Shown here: positions 1 to 8,034 of the stretch, piece after piece
Position numbering within the stretch: position 1 is the stretch's first letter
How the letters are laid out: every line of letters starts with the position of its first letter
NCBI GenBank assembly: GCA_964385045.1
Contig: CAYLNM010000001.1
Coordinates: forward strand, 35,784 to 99,783
Source: CAYLNM01 sp964385045
GTDB taxonomy: Bacteria; Planctomycetota; Phycisphaerae; Phycisphaerales; SM1A02
Length of the DNA: 64,000 bases
Direction of reading: 5' to 3'
Position numbers and translations under genes: made by a program
The notes under the pieces: generated by a model
What the model was told of the DNA's origin: nothing
Database searches by the model: none
What the model saw: only the letters and a program-made list of their open reading frames with translations

Positions 1-126
1 GCGGCGGCCCGCGCCGGGCTCGACGCCGAGCAGATCCTCGACGGACTTCGGTCGGCGGTCGCGGCCCACGCCCACGGCCCCGCCGACGACGACCGCACCG
101 CGATCGTCCTCCGCCGGCCCGCCTGA
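1..126 (+). CDS. C-terminal fragment of a protein, possibly a PP2C/SpoIIE-type serine phosphatase
   Basis: The window opens inside this gene; 41 codons and a TGA stop remain. The fragment runs through an alpha-helical stretch (LDAEQILDGLRSAV) into DDDRTAIVLRRPA at the very end. That ending resembles the last strand of PP2C/SpoIIE phosphatases, where a D-D-x-T metal-binding motif is followed by a hydrophobic strand and a basic tail. The family call rests on this ending alone. No start, domain border or partner is visible. The next gene has its own promoter about 60 bases downstream, so this gene probably ends its transcription unit. Confidence 0.45.
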   Translation, partial: AAARAGLDAEQILDGLRSAVAAHAHGPADDDRTAIVLRRPA

Positions 127-186
127 CGGGAGGCGCCGTCCCGGGCCGGGCCCGTGATGAACCCGCATGCGCGACCACCGCGTTCT

Positions 187-215
187 TTGACGGCCCTGCG
201 CGGGCCCGGTAGCAT
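187..215 (+). promoter_or_regulatory. sigma70-type promoter of the wbp-like operon
   Basis: TTGACG at 187-192 and TAGCAT at 210-215 are separated by exactly 17 bases, close to the sigma70 consensus in a region that is otherwise almost pure G/C. The start of transcription would lie near 222, giving a leader of about 160 bases before the GTG at 384. It faces the NDP-sugar operon and is one of the two best-formed promoters seen in the window. Confidence 0.65.
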
Positions 216-246
216 CTGCCCGCGCTGGCGGGAAGGGGCGTCCACT

Positions 247-266
247 CGGACGGCTGGGGCCGTCCG
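247..266 (+). promoter_or_regulatory. leader hairpin upstream of the wbp-like operon
   Basis: CGGACGGC and GCCGTCCG form a perfect 8-bp stem with a 4-base loop (TGGG), inside the predicted leader between the promoter and the first gene. No T-run follows, so a classic terminator is not evident. It could be an attenuator-like or stability element; no riboswitch class is recognised. Confidence 0.4.
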
Positions 267-383
267 GCAGCGCCCCGAGGCTCGACTCCCGGTCCGTCGG
301 ACCGTCGATCGCCGGGCGCCGAAGACCTCGAGCCGCCGCTTTTGACCACCGGACCCGTCGCCGGCCCGGTGCGGGGAGATCAC

Positions 384-1487
384 GTGAGCCAGCACGCAAC
401 GCGGGTCGCCGTCCTCGGATGCGGCGGGTGGGGCCGCAACATCACTCGATCCCTGGCCGCACTGGGCAACCTCGCGGCGGTGGTGGACCCGAGCGAGGCG
501 GGCCGAGCCAACGCCGCCTCGATCGCCCCCGACGTCCCGGTGCGATCGCTGGAGGACGTGCTCGCCGACGAGGCCATCCGCGGCGTCATGATCGCCACGC
601 CGGCCGAGACGCACTTCGAGCTCGCCATGCAGGCGATGCGGGCGGGCAAGGACGTCTTCGTCGAGAAGCCGATGACGATCCGGCTCGACGACTCGCGGGC
701 CCTCGTGGACACGGCCGACGCCCTCGGCCGGATCCTCATGGTGGGCCACCTGCTCGAGTACCACCCCGCGATCCTGACCCTCGCGCAGCTGATCGACGAC
801 GGCGTCCTCGGCCAGGTCCGGTACGTCTCCTCGAACCGGCTCAACCTCGGCAAGGTGCGCATCGCCGAGAACGCCCTCTGGTCCTTCGCCCCGCACGACA
901 TCGCGGTGATCCTGCGACTCGTGGGCCAGGCGCCCTTCCAGGTCGTGGCCACCGGCGGCTGCTACCTCACGCCGAACATCGCCGACACCACCGTCACCCA
1001 GCTGCTCTTCGACAACGGGGTCCGCTCCCACGTGTACGTGTCGTGGCTGCACCCCTTCAAGGAGCAGAAGCTGGTGGTGGTGGGCTCGGAGAAGATGGCG
1101 AGCTTCTGCGACGTCTCGAAGGAGCTGCTGCTCTACGACCAGCGGGTCGAGTGGCGCGAGGGACAGCCCGTGCCTCACCGCGGCGAGGGCGAACGGGTCG
1201 AGTTCCCCGCCGACGAGCCGCTCAAGGCCGAGTGCCGTCACTTCGTCGAGTGCATCGAGACTCGTCGCACGCCCCGCACCTGCGGCCGCGAGGGCCTGCG
1301 GGTGCTCCAGATCCTGCACGCGGCCCAGCGATCGCTCGTCACCAACGGCACCCCGGTCGCGCTCGACGTGGCGACCGCCCCGCGCCCGCTCGCGGGCTCC
1401 ACGGTGGTGGAGACGATGTCCGAGCCGGCCGTCGCCGCCACCAACGGCGACGGTCATGGGAACGGTCATGCCCGGATCCGGTCCTGA
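384..1487 (+). CDS. wbpB: Gfo/Idh/MocA-family NAD-dependent sugar dehydrogenase, WbpB/WlbA-like
   Basis: The 367-residue protein starts with a Rossmann fold (VAVLGCGGWGRN, residues 8-19) and carries the family's EKP motif at about 94-96 (VFVEKPMTI), where the lysine is catalytic. GHLLEYHPA and the FAPHDIAVIL segment fit the substrate domain. Homologues oxidise UDP-N-acetylglucosaminuronic acid at C3, the first step toward diacetamido-uronic acids. GTG at 384 is preferred over TTG at 342 because GGGGAG lies just upstream and the Rossmann fold begins immediately after it. The next two genes are the expected acetyltransferase and aminotransferase, and the coding regions overlap. The last 20 residues are low-complexity. 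The exact sugar is inferred from context. Confidence 0.85.
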   Translation: MSQHATRVAVLGCGGWGRNITRSLAALGNLAAVVDPSEAGRANAASIAPDVPVRSLEDVLADEAIRGVMIATPAETHFELAMQAMRAGKDVFVEKPMTIRLDDSRALVDTADALGRILMVGHLLEYHPAILTLAQLIDDGVLGQVRYVSSNRLNLGKVRIAENALWSFAPHDIAVILRLVGQAPFQVVATGGCYLTPNIADTTVTQLLFDNGVRSHVYVSWLHPFKEQKLVVVGSEKMASFCDVSKELLLYDQRVEWREGQPVPHRGEGERVEFPADEPLKAECRHFVECIETRRTPRTCGREGLRVLQILHAAQRSLVTNGTPVALDVATAPRPLAGSTVVETMSEPAVAATNGDGHGNGHARIRS

Positions 1488-2124
1488 CCGCTTTCCGGGG
1501 GTCCGCATCCACGAGTCGGCGTACGTCGACGAGCCCTGCGAGATCGGCGCCGGCACGTCGATCTGGCACTTCACGCACGTGATGCCCCGCGCCCGGATCG
1601 GGCGGAACTGCAACGTCGGGCAGAACGTCGTGGTGTCGCCGGACGTGGTGATCGGCGACGGCTGCAAGGTGCAGAACAACGTCTCGATCTACACCGGCGT
1701 CGAGCTCGAGGACTACGTCTTCTGCGGTCCGTCGATGGTCTTCACCAACGTGCAGACGCCGCGGTGCGAGATCAACCGCCGCCGCGAGTACGCCCGGACG
1801 CTGGTGAAGCGGGGGGCGAGCCTCGGGGCCAACTGCACGATCGTCTGCGGCCACGACGTCGGCCGGTACGCCTTCGTGGCGGCCGGGGCGACGGTCGTGC
1901 GCGACGTGCCGGACTACGCTCTCATGGCGGGAGTCCCGGCCCGCCGCATCGCGTGGGCCTGCCGCTGCGGGGCCACGCTGCCCGAGTCCCGGCCGCGGCC
2001 GGTGGCCGAGACGGCCGGGGCCACCCGCGAGCTGACGTGCGCCGCCTGCGGCAACGTCTACGAGGAATCGACCATCGAGGGGGGCGTGACGCTGCGCCCG
2101 ATCAGCGAGAAGGACCTGCCATGA
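1456..2124 (+). CDS. wbpD: left-handed beta-helix N-acetyltransferase (WbpD/WlbB-like) with C-terminal zinc ribbon
   Basis: Hexapeptide repeats from about residue 20 to 160 (IGAGTSIWHFTHVMPRARIG, IGDGCKVQNNVSIYTGV) define the trimeric acetyl-CoA acetyltransferase fold. VFTNVQTPRCEINRR and the GHDVG segment match WbpD/WlbB enzymes, which acetylate the 3-amino group of a UDP-2-acetamido-3-amino-uronic acid. After the helix come CRCG (about 182-185) and CAACG (about 202-206), a four-cysteine zinc-ribbon-like tail. The start overlaps the end of wbpB by 32 bases; a second ATG at 1468 is also possible. It shares an ATGA junction with wbpE. Confidence 0.85.
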   Translation: MGTVMPGSGPDRFPGVRIHESAYVDEPCEIGAGTSIWHFTHVMPRARIGRNCNVGQNVVVSPDVVIGDGCKVQNNVSIYTGVELEDYVFCGPSMVFTNVQTPRCEINRRREYARTLVKRGASLGANCTIVCGHDVGRYAFVAAGATVVRDVPDYALMAGVPARRIAWACRCGATLPESRPRPVAETAGATRELTCAACGNVYEESTIEGGVTLRPISEKDLP

Positions 2125-3365
2125 CGACCGACGTGAACGTTCCCCTGCTCGACCTCAAGGCCCAGTACGACACGCTCCGCGAGGAGATCGAGCCGGTCGT
2201 CCGCGAGGTCGTCGAGAGCCAGTGGTTCATCATGGGCCCCAAGGTCAAGGGCCTCGAGGAGGACATCGCCCGGTACGTCGGCGTGCAGCACGCCGTGGGC
2301 TGCGCCTCGGGCACCGACGCCATCCTCGTCGCCCTCATGGCCCTGGGCATCGGCCCGAAGGACCAGGTCATCTGCCCGTCGTACACCTTCTTCGCCACCG
2401 GCGGCTCGATCCACCGGCTCGGGGCGACGCCGGTGTTCGCCGACATCGACCCCGTCACCTACCAGATGGACGTCGACCACGTCCGCGAGCTCGCGAAGTC
2501 GTGCCCGCGGCTCAAGGCGATCATGCCGGTCCACCTCTTCGGCATGGCGGCGGACATGGACGCGTACGTCGAGCTCGGCCGCGAGCTCGGGGTCCCGGTC
2601 GTCGAGGACGCGGCCCAGGCGATCGGCACGAAGGACGCCACCGGCGCGATGGCCGGCAGCCGCGGCGCGATCGGCTGCTTCTCGTTCTTCCCGAGCAAGA
2701 ACCTCGGCGGCTTCGGCGATGGCGGCATCGTCACCACGAACTGCCCCGGCCTCGCCGAGACCATGGGCATCCTGCGCGTGCACGGCGGCAAGCCGAAGTA
2801 CTACCACCGCACCGTGGGCATGAACAGCCGCCTCGACGCGCTGCAGGCCGCGGTGCTGCAGGTGAAGCTGCGCCACCTCGAGTCGTGGCACGAGGGCCGC
2901 ATCGCCAACGCCGACTTCTACGACGCCGCCCTCGCCGAGCACGGCGCCCGCACGAGCGAGGTCCCGGTCGACGCGGGCGGCCTGCCGATCCGCACTCCGT
3001 GGCGCCCGGCGGCCCCCGCGCGGCACATCTTCAACCAGTACGTGGTCCGCGTGCCGGCGGCGATCCGCGACGACGTGCGGAACGACCTCCGGGCCGCCAA
3101 CGTCGGCAACGAGGTCTACTACCCCGTGCCGCTGCACCTGCAGGAGTGCTTCGAGGACCTCGGCCACGCCCGCGGCTCGCTGCCGCACTCCGAGCGGGCG
3201 GCGGACGAGACGATCGCGATCCCGATCTACCCGGAGCTCACCGAGGAGCAGAAGCGGCACGTGGTCGAGACGCTGGTGGCGTCGGTGAAGACCCGGACGG
3301 GCGAGGCCGGGGGGGCGGCCCCGACGGCCTCGGCGCCGGCGGCGGCCACTGCGGGCGCGGGCTGA
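2121..3365 (+). CDS. wbpE: DegT/DnrJ/EryC1 PLP-dependent sugar aminotransferase, WbpE-like
   Basis: This 414-residue protein has the family layout: GTDAILVALMALGIG near the N-terminus, the PLP-contacting VVEDAAQAIG stretch, and the Schiff-base lysine in SFFPSKNLGGFGDGG. HIFNQYVVRV and NEVYYPVPLHLQECF match the C-terminal substrate region. WbpE transfers an amino group from glutamate to the 3-keto sugar made by WbpB. The ATG overlaps the stop of wbpD (ATGA), implying coupled translation. The last 25 residues are Ala/Gly-rich and probably disordered. wbpB, wbpD and wbpE are contiguous, but wbpA (UDP-GlcNAc 6-dehydrogenase) and wbpI (epimerase) are not in the window. Confidence 0.9.
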   Translation: MTTDVNVPLLDLKAQYDTLREEIEPVVREVVESQWFIMGPKVKGLEEDIARYVGVQHAVGCASGTDAILVALMALGIGPKDQVICPSYTFFATGGSIHRLGATPVFADIDPVTYQMDVDHVRELAKSCPRLKAIMPVHLFGMAADMDAYVELGRELGVPVVEDAAQAIGTKDATGAMAGSRGAIGCFSFFPSKNLGGFGDGGIVTTNCPGLAETMGILRVHGGKPKYYHRTVGMNSRLDALQAAVLQVKLRHLESWHEGRIANADFYDAALAEHGARTSEVPVDAGGLPIRTPWRPAAPARHIFNQYVVRVPAAIRDDVRNDLRAANVGNEVYYPVPLHLQECFEDLGHARGSLPHSERAADETIAIPIYPELTEEQKRHVVETLVASVKTRTGEAGGAAPTASAPAAATAGAG

Positions 3366-3375
3366 CCCGGGGCCC

Positions 3376-4794
3376 GTGCCCCCGGCACTCGGACGGGCCG
3401 CGGTGCGGGTCCTGCTGCTGAACGACTACCGCGCCGGCGGTGGCGCCGAGGTGGTGGTGGACGACGAGGCCCGGCTCCTGCGGGAGGCGGGCCACGTCGT
3501 TCGCGTGCTCAGCGGGGACGACGAGGCGGTGGGCGGGCCACCCGGCCCGATCGGCTACCTCCACAACCGTCGGGCGTGCCGGGCGGTGCGGGCGGCGATC
3601 GGGGAATTCGACCCGGACGTCGTGCACGCCCACAACGTCTACCACGTGCTCTCGCCCGCGGTGCTTGGCACGGTCGCGGCGGTCCGCGACGCCTCGGAGG
3701 CGGCCGGACGCGGTCGGCGGCCGCGGCTCGTCATGACCGCCCACGACTTCCACCTCGTCTGCCCCAACAGCGGCTGCTGCTCGTTCCCCGGAGGCGAGCG
3801 CCGGATCGAGGACCCCGCGCGGTGGCGACGGTGGACGCCCCCGGTGGCGCTGTCGGCGATGCGGACCCGGTGGGATGACCGGGCCCGCTGGCGCTCGTGG
3901 GCCAAGCTGCTGCAGCACGCGTGGTGCCACCGGCTGCGCCGCCTGCGGGCCCTCCCCGACGCGGTCGCCTGCCCGGGCGATGCCGCCGCGCGGCGCCTGG
4001 CGGCGGGCGGGGTGGAGGCCCGCGTCCTGCCGAATCCGTTCGTCGTGCCGTCCCCGGCGACGGACGCGCCGCTTCGGGCGGAGGCCGCGGACGCGCCGCC
4101 TCCGACGGGCGCAGCAACGGACGAGCACGAGCGCGGGTTCGTGTTCGCGGGCCGCCTCGAGCCGGAGAAGGGCCTCCTCGAGCTCCTGCGGATCTGGCCG
4201 GCGGACGCGGCGCTCGCGGTCCTTGGAGACGGCTCGAGCCGGCCCGCGGCCGAGGCGGTCGTCCGCGAGCGCGGCCTCGGCGGTCGGGTGCGGCTCCACG
4301 GGCGCCGACCGCGAGCGGCGGTGCTGGCGGCGATCCGCGGCGGCCGTGGCCTGGTGATGGCCTCGCGATGGCCGGAGGTCGCCCCGATGGTCCTGCTCGA
4401 GGCGATCGCCGCCGGGACTCCGATCGTCGTCCCCGACCTCGGGGGCATGGCCGAGGTCGTGACGCGCACCCGGGCCGGCCGCACCTTCGAGCTCGACGAC
4501 GCGGAGAGCCTGGCGCGGGCGGTCGCGGCGGTGAGCTCGATGCGGGTCGATCCGAGTGATCCGCTGATCCGCGACTATCTCGCCGCCCGGACGGAGACCG
4601 CCCACCGTGACCGACTGCTCGCGCTGTACGGCGAGCCCACCACCGGGCCGCCCGGGGTTCCGGGGGGCGGCCCGGACCAAGGTCGTGGGCGACCGATCGG
4701 CACGGGACCGCGTGGGGACTCCGCCGAGACGGCCGCCCGTCCGGCCGCGCCACGAAGCCGCGCCGCGGCGGCGGATCGTCGGCGAAGAGGATGA
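3376..4794 (+). CDS. glycosyltransferase family 4 (GT-B)
   Basis: The N-terminal half begins VRVLLLNDYRAGGGAEVVV, the glycine loop of GT-B enzymes. HAHNVYHVLSP and TAHDFHLVCPNSGCC are typical GT4 acceptor-domain segments. The C-terminal domain holds FVFAGRLEPEKGLLELL and the E-x7-E motif in PEVAPMVLLEAIAAGTP, which binds the nucleotide sugar. GTG at 3376 follows wbpE by 10 bases; GTG at 3403 would begin right at the first strand. The last 55 residues are Pro/Ala/Arg-rich, so the folded enzyme probably ends near residue 415. It likely adds a sugar to the surface glycan; donor and acceptor are unknown. Confidence 0.85.
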   Translation: MPPALGRAAVRVLLLNDYRAGGGAEVVVDDEARLLREAGHVVRVLSGDDEAVGGPPGPIGYLHNRRACRAVRAAIGEFDPDVVHAHNVYHVLSPAVLGTVAAVRDASEAAGRGRRPRLVMTAHDFHLVCPNSGCCSFPGGERRIEDPARWRRWTPPVALSAMRTRWDDRARWRSWAKLLQHAWCHRLRRLRALPDAVACPGDAAARRLAAGGVEARVLPNPFVVPSPATDAPLRAEAADAPPPTGAATDEHERGFVFAGRLEPEKGLLELLRIWPADAALAVLGDGSSRPAAEAVVRERGLGGRVRLHGRRPRAAVLAAIRGGRGLVMASRWPEVAPMVLLEAIAAGTPIVVPDLGGMAEVVTRTRAGRTFELDDAESLARAVAAVSSMRVDPSDPLIRDYLAARTETAHRDRLLALYGEPTTGPPGVPGGGPDQGRGRPIGTGPRGDSAETAARPAAPRSRAAAADRRRRG

Positions 4795-5227
4795 TCTCCC
4801 GCAGCGTCGCGGGACGACCGATGCGATCGCGTCCCGCCGCGCGGTCGAGCGCGCGGCGATGTCGAGGCTCGAAGCGTCGGCGCTCGGCGTTCGCATCCCC
4901 GGGTCCGACGCCGATGCCAGGCGGCGCACGATCGAAGGCACCGGCCACGTCCGTCCACTGCCACTCGACGGGGCGACCACTCGAGGCCCCCCGGTCGCCG
5001 GCGGGCGGCGGCGGCGGCGGCCGACGGGCGACCTGCCGACGCGCGGCACGACGCGTCCGGCCACCGGCACGAGCGAGCGCCAAGGCCGGCGAGCCGCCGC
5101 GGTCCTCGCCGAGCGGCACGGCCGGACGATGCGAGGCGCGGTCCGCGGATGGGGTGCCGGCGCGCCCACCCGGTCACCCCTCCGTAGACTGACGCCGTCA
5201 GCCCGTCCGGGACCGGCCATTCTCCAC
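4795..5227 (+). other. 433-base intergenic region upstream of the second glycosyltransferase
   Basis: No coding region is supported on either strand; open frames here read as Arg/Pro/Ala-rich out-of-frame sequence. TAGACT at 5185-5190 could be a -10 element for the gene starting at 5228, but no TTG-type -35 lies 17 bases upstream. Confidence 0.4.
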
Positions 5228-6799
5228 GTGCGCATCTGCCTCGTCAGTCCGATCTTCCCGCCGTATCCGCCCCCGGCGTCGCTGCGGACGCACAGCTTCG
5301 CGGCCACGTGGGCCGACTTCGGCCACGAGGTGACCGTCGTCACCACCCGGAAGCCCGCCAAGCATCGCCTCATGCCGCTGCCGTGCCCGGGCGCGACGGT
5401 GATCGAGGTGCCGTACCGGATCCCAGCGGTGCTCCGCTGGGCTCGCCACCACCATGACGCGGGGCACCCCCCTCCCGACGCGCCCGAGATCGGCTCCGAC
5501 GGCGACGCGGACCGGACGCTCCCGAGGAACGGCATCAGCCCCGAGCCCCGCGTCTCGGGCGGTGCGGTGCCCCGCGAGGACGTCGACGCGTCGCCGAGGC
5601 CGGTCGGTTGCCGCTGCAGCCGAGACGGCCTGGTCGGCGGCTTCCGGGAGCTCCGACGCCGGACCGGCATCTACGGCGGCATGCGCATGCCCGACCTGAC
5701 CGACCACTGGGTCCGCGGCGCGATCCGAGCGGCCCGCGCACGAGGCCCGTACGACGTGGTCGTGAGCAGCAGTGGCCCCTACACCGCCCACCGCGTCGCC
5801 GAGGCGTTGCGGACGGGCGGGGACGCATCGCTCTGGATCGGGGACTACCGCGATCTCTGGACCAGCCACCCAGCCTTCCGCGGCCTGCCGCCCTTCTGCT
5901 GGCGGGAGCGGCAGCTCGAGCGACGCTGGCTGCGGACCATGGATCTCGTGACCACGGTGAGCGAGGGCCTGGCCGCGGACCTCCGCCCACGGGCGAAGGG
6001 GCCGGTCCACGTCGTGCCCAACGGCGTCGATCCCGAGCGGCTGCGGAGCATCGACCCCGCCCCGATCTTCCCCGCCGACGGGTGGGCGCGCATCATCTAC
6101 ACCGGCACGGTGTATCCGCCGCACCAGGACATGACCCCGCTGCTCGCCGCGCTGGCTCGACTGCGCGGCGAGGGGGCGAACGTGCCGCGACTGGTCGTCG
6201 CCGGACACGAGACCGAGCCTTGGCGAGCGGCCGCGGCCCGGCACGGAGTCACGGATCTCCTCGAGCTCCACGGGTGGGTGGATCACGGCACGAGCATGCG
6301 GATGCAGCGGGACGCCGACGCCCTCGTGATCCTCGACTGGGATGATCCCGCCCGCGGCATGCTGACGTCCAAGATCTTCGAGTACGTCGTCGCCGGTCCT
6401 CCGGTCCTCGTGATCGGCGGCTGCGGGACCGACGCGAGCCCGATCGTGCGATTCCTGCACGAGGCGGGCCGTGATCCGCGCCCGGGCCGCGACGTCGCGT
6501 CGGTCGCCGCGAACCTCCGTGAGATCGTGATGGACGCGGCCCGCAGGAATACCCCCGACGAGTCGCCTCCGAGCTCGGTCCCGAGCGGCGCCGCGGCGAC
6601 CGAGCCCGCGCCCGGCACGCCCTCCACCCGCGCCCCCGAGCCCGGCTCCTCCCGCGGCCACCGGTCCGCGCGGGGGACGAGCCGTACCGCTCCGCACGCG
6701 GACTCGCCGGCGTCGATGGTCACGCGTCTCGCCCGCTCGCGACAGGCCACGTCGATGCTTCGGCTCCTCGAGACCGCCATGTCCGAACCGGGCCGATGA
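5228..6799 (+). CDS. glycosyltransferase family 4 (GT-B) with a disordered insert near the C-terminus
   Basis: The first strand, MRICLVSPIFPPYPPPAS, and FGHEVTVVTTRKP are typical of WbuB-like GT4 enzymes. GPVHVVPNGVDPERL starts the donor domain, RIIYTGTVYPPHQDM its first strand, and MLTSKIFEYVVAGPPVLVIGG the nucleotide-sugar binding region. GTG at 5228 is chosen because the fold starts there; longer frames upstream are Arg-rich. Residues about 440-500 are Pro/Ser/Thr-rich, interrupting the C-terminal region before a last helix (MVTRLARSRQATSMLRLLET). A 50-residue His/Pro-rich insert (about 80-150) also sits in the N-terminal domain. The product should act on a lipid-linked glycan at the inner membrane. 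Confidence 0.8.
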   Translation: MRICLVSPIFPPYPPPASLRTHSFAATWADFGHEVTVVTTRKPAKHRLMPLPCPGATVIEVPYRIPAVLRWARHHHDAGHPPPDAPEIGSDGDADRTLPRNGISPEPRVSGGAVPREDVDASPRPVGCRCSRDGLVGGFRELRRRTGIYGGMRMPDLTDHWVRGAIRAARARGPYDVVVSSSGPYTAHRVAEALRTGGDASLWIGDYRDLWTSHPAFRGLPPFCWRERQLERRWLRTMDLVTTVSEGLAADLRPRAKGPVHVVPNGVDPERLRSIDPAPIFPADGWARIIYTGTVYPPHQDMTPLLAALARLRGEGANVPRLVVAGHETEPWRAAAARHGVTDLLELHGWVDHGTSMRMQRDADALVILDWDDPARGMLTSKIFEYVVAGPPVLVIGGCGTDASPIVRFLHEAGRDPRPGRDVASVAANLREIVMDAARRNTPDESPPSSVPSGAAATEPAPGTPSTRAPEPGSSRGHRSARGTSRTAPHADSPASMVTRLARSRQATSMLRLLETAMSEPGR

Positions 6800-6839
6800 G
6801 CAGCCCGAGCTCCGCGCCCGCCGCCGGGGCCTCGGCCCC

Positions 6840-7958
6840 ATGACGCCGGCGATCGTCCACGTCACGTGCACCCATCCGGCCGACGACGCACGGATCACGG
6901 CGAAGGAGCTGGGGACGATCGTGCTCGAGCACGGGAGCGCCTGGCTCGTCGCCCTGCCCGCGCGGGGTGTCTTGGATGACCGGATCCACTGGCTGGAGGC
7001 TCCGTCGTACCGGCGTTTCAGTCGCCCGCGCGAACCGTGGCCGGGACTCGACGCCGCGGTCCGGAGCACGCCCTCGCCGCGTATCGTGCACTGCCACGAG
7101 CCGACGACGGTCATCGCCGCCGCTCGCTTCGGCTGGACCACGCGCCACCGCCTCGTCTACGACGCCCACGAGTACCACGCGGCGATGTGCGCCGAAGGAA
7201 CGCGAGGCCCGAGACATGCGGCGATTCGGTGGCTGGCCGACCGCTGGGACCGCCGGGCCGCCCGACTCGCCGGACACGTGATCACCGTCAACGAGGATCT
7301 CGCGCACCGGTACCGCCGGCTGAACCCGGAGGTCACCCTCGTGCGGAACGCCCCGCTCGACCTCGACGACGCTGGCCTGGGCCGGACCGCGTCCGCCCGC
7401 GATCCCGACGCCCTCGTGTACATGGGCAGCGTGACCGCGGCGCGCGGCGTCGACACGATGCTCGAGGCCTTCGCCATCGTCCGACGGGCCCGGCCCGCGA
7501 CACGGCTGCACGTGGTGGGCCCCCTCGGCGACGCCGCGGCGAGACGCCGGCTCGGCCGCGAGACTCCCGGGGTGACCTACCACGGACCTCGATCCGCCCA
7601 CGATGCCACTGCCATGCTGCCCCGAGCCTCGATCGGGCTGGTCCCGTTCGAGGCGGTCGCGCGGTACGGGGTCCGGCCGGTGAAGCTGCTCGAGTACGCG
7701 ATCGCGGGTCTCTCGGTCGTCTCGTCGGACGGCGGGGAGAAGGCGGCGTGGGTCCGGCGGCACGAGGCCGGCGCCGTCGTCCCGCCGGGCGATGCCGATG
7801 CACTGGCAGCGGCCTGCCTCCGCCGGCTGGACGATCCGGAGCTCGCTCGAGCCGAAGGCCGGCGCGGCCGGGCCGCCGCCCGGGCCGAGACCTGGGAGCG
7901 GGCCGAGGCCCCGAACCTGGTGGCCCTGTACCGGCGCCTCCTCGGCGACGCCGACTGA
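6840..7958 (+). CDS. glycosyltransferase family 4 (GT-B)
   Basis: A 372-residue GT-B enzyme. MTPAIVHVTCTHPADDARI, then RIVHCHEPTTVIAA and YDAHEYHAA, form the N-terminal domain. DALVYMGSVTAARGVDTMLEAF opens the donor domain, and RYGVRPVKLLEYAIAGLSVVSSDGG is the nucleotide-sugar loop. The N-terminal DDARI and HEPTT pattern resembles bacterial GT4 enzymes of exopolysaccharide clusters. It starts 40 bases after the previous gene with no clear ribosome-binding site. Donor and acceptor cannot be read from sequence. Its neighbours make it part of the surface glycan pathway. Confidence 0.8.
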   Translation: MTPAIVHVTCTHPADDARITAKELGTIVLEHGSAWLVALPARGVLDDRIHWLEAPSYRRFSRPREPWPGLDAAVRSTPSPRIVHCHEPTTVIAAARFGWTTRHRLVYDAHEYHAAMCAEGTRGPRHAAIRWLADRWDRRAARLAGHVITVNEDLAHRYRRLNPEVTLVRNAPLDLDDAGLGRTASARDPDALVYMGSVTAARGVDTMLEAFAIVRRARPATRLHVVGPLGDAAARRRLGRETPGVTYHGPRSAHDATAMLPRASIGLVPFEAVARYGVRPVKLLEYAIAGLSVVSSDGGEKAAWVRRHEAGAVVPPGDADALAAACLRRLDDPELARAEGRRGRAAARAETWERAEAPNLVALYRRLLGDAD

Positions 7959-8022
7959 TCGCCCGGCCCCGGCCCTTCCCCCGGGGCACCGACCGGCGTC
8001 GAGGGCTGGAGGCGGCCGCCGG

Positions 8023-8028
8023 TACACT
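8023..8028 (+). promoter_or_regulatory. -10 box placed for a leaderless transcript
   Basis: TACACT ends six bases before the ATG at 8035. With a normal -10 to start spacing, transcription would begin at or next to the start codon. No -35 and no ribosome-binding site are visible. The same arrangement recurs before the genes at 44720 and 50717. Confidence 0.45.
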
Positions 8029-8034
8029 GCGGCG

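Noticed and set aside
154..345. Small open frame before the first operon
   Set aside because: Arg/Pro-rich, overlaps the promoter and leader hairpin, and has no ribosome-binding site.
4795..5227. Open frames on both strands upstream of the second glycosyltransferase
   Set aside because: They are Arg/Ala/Pro-rich readings without domains or start signals, typical of shadow frames in high-GC DNA.
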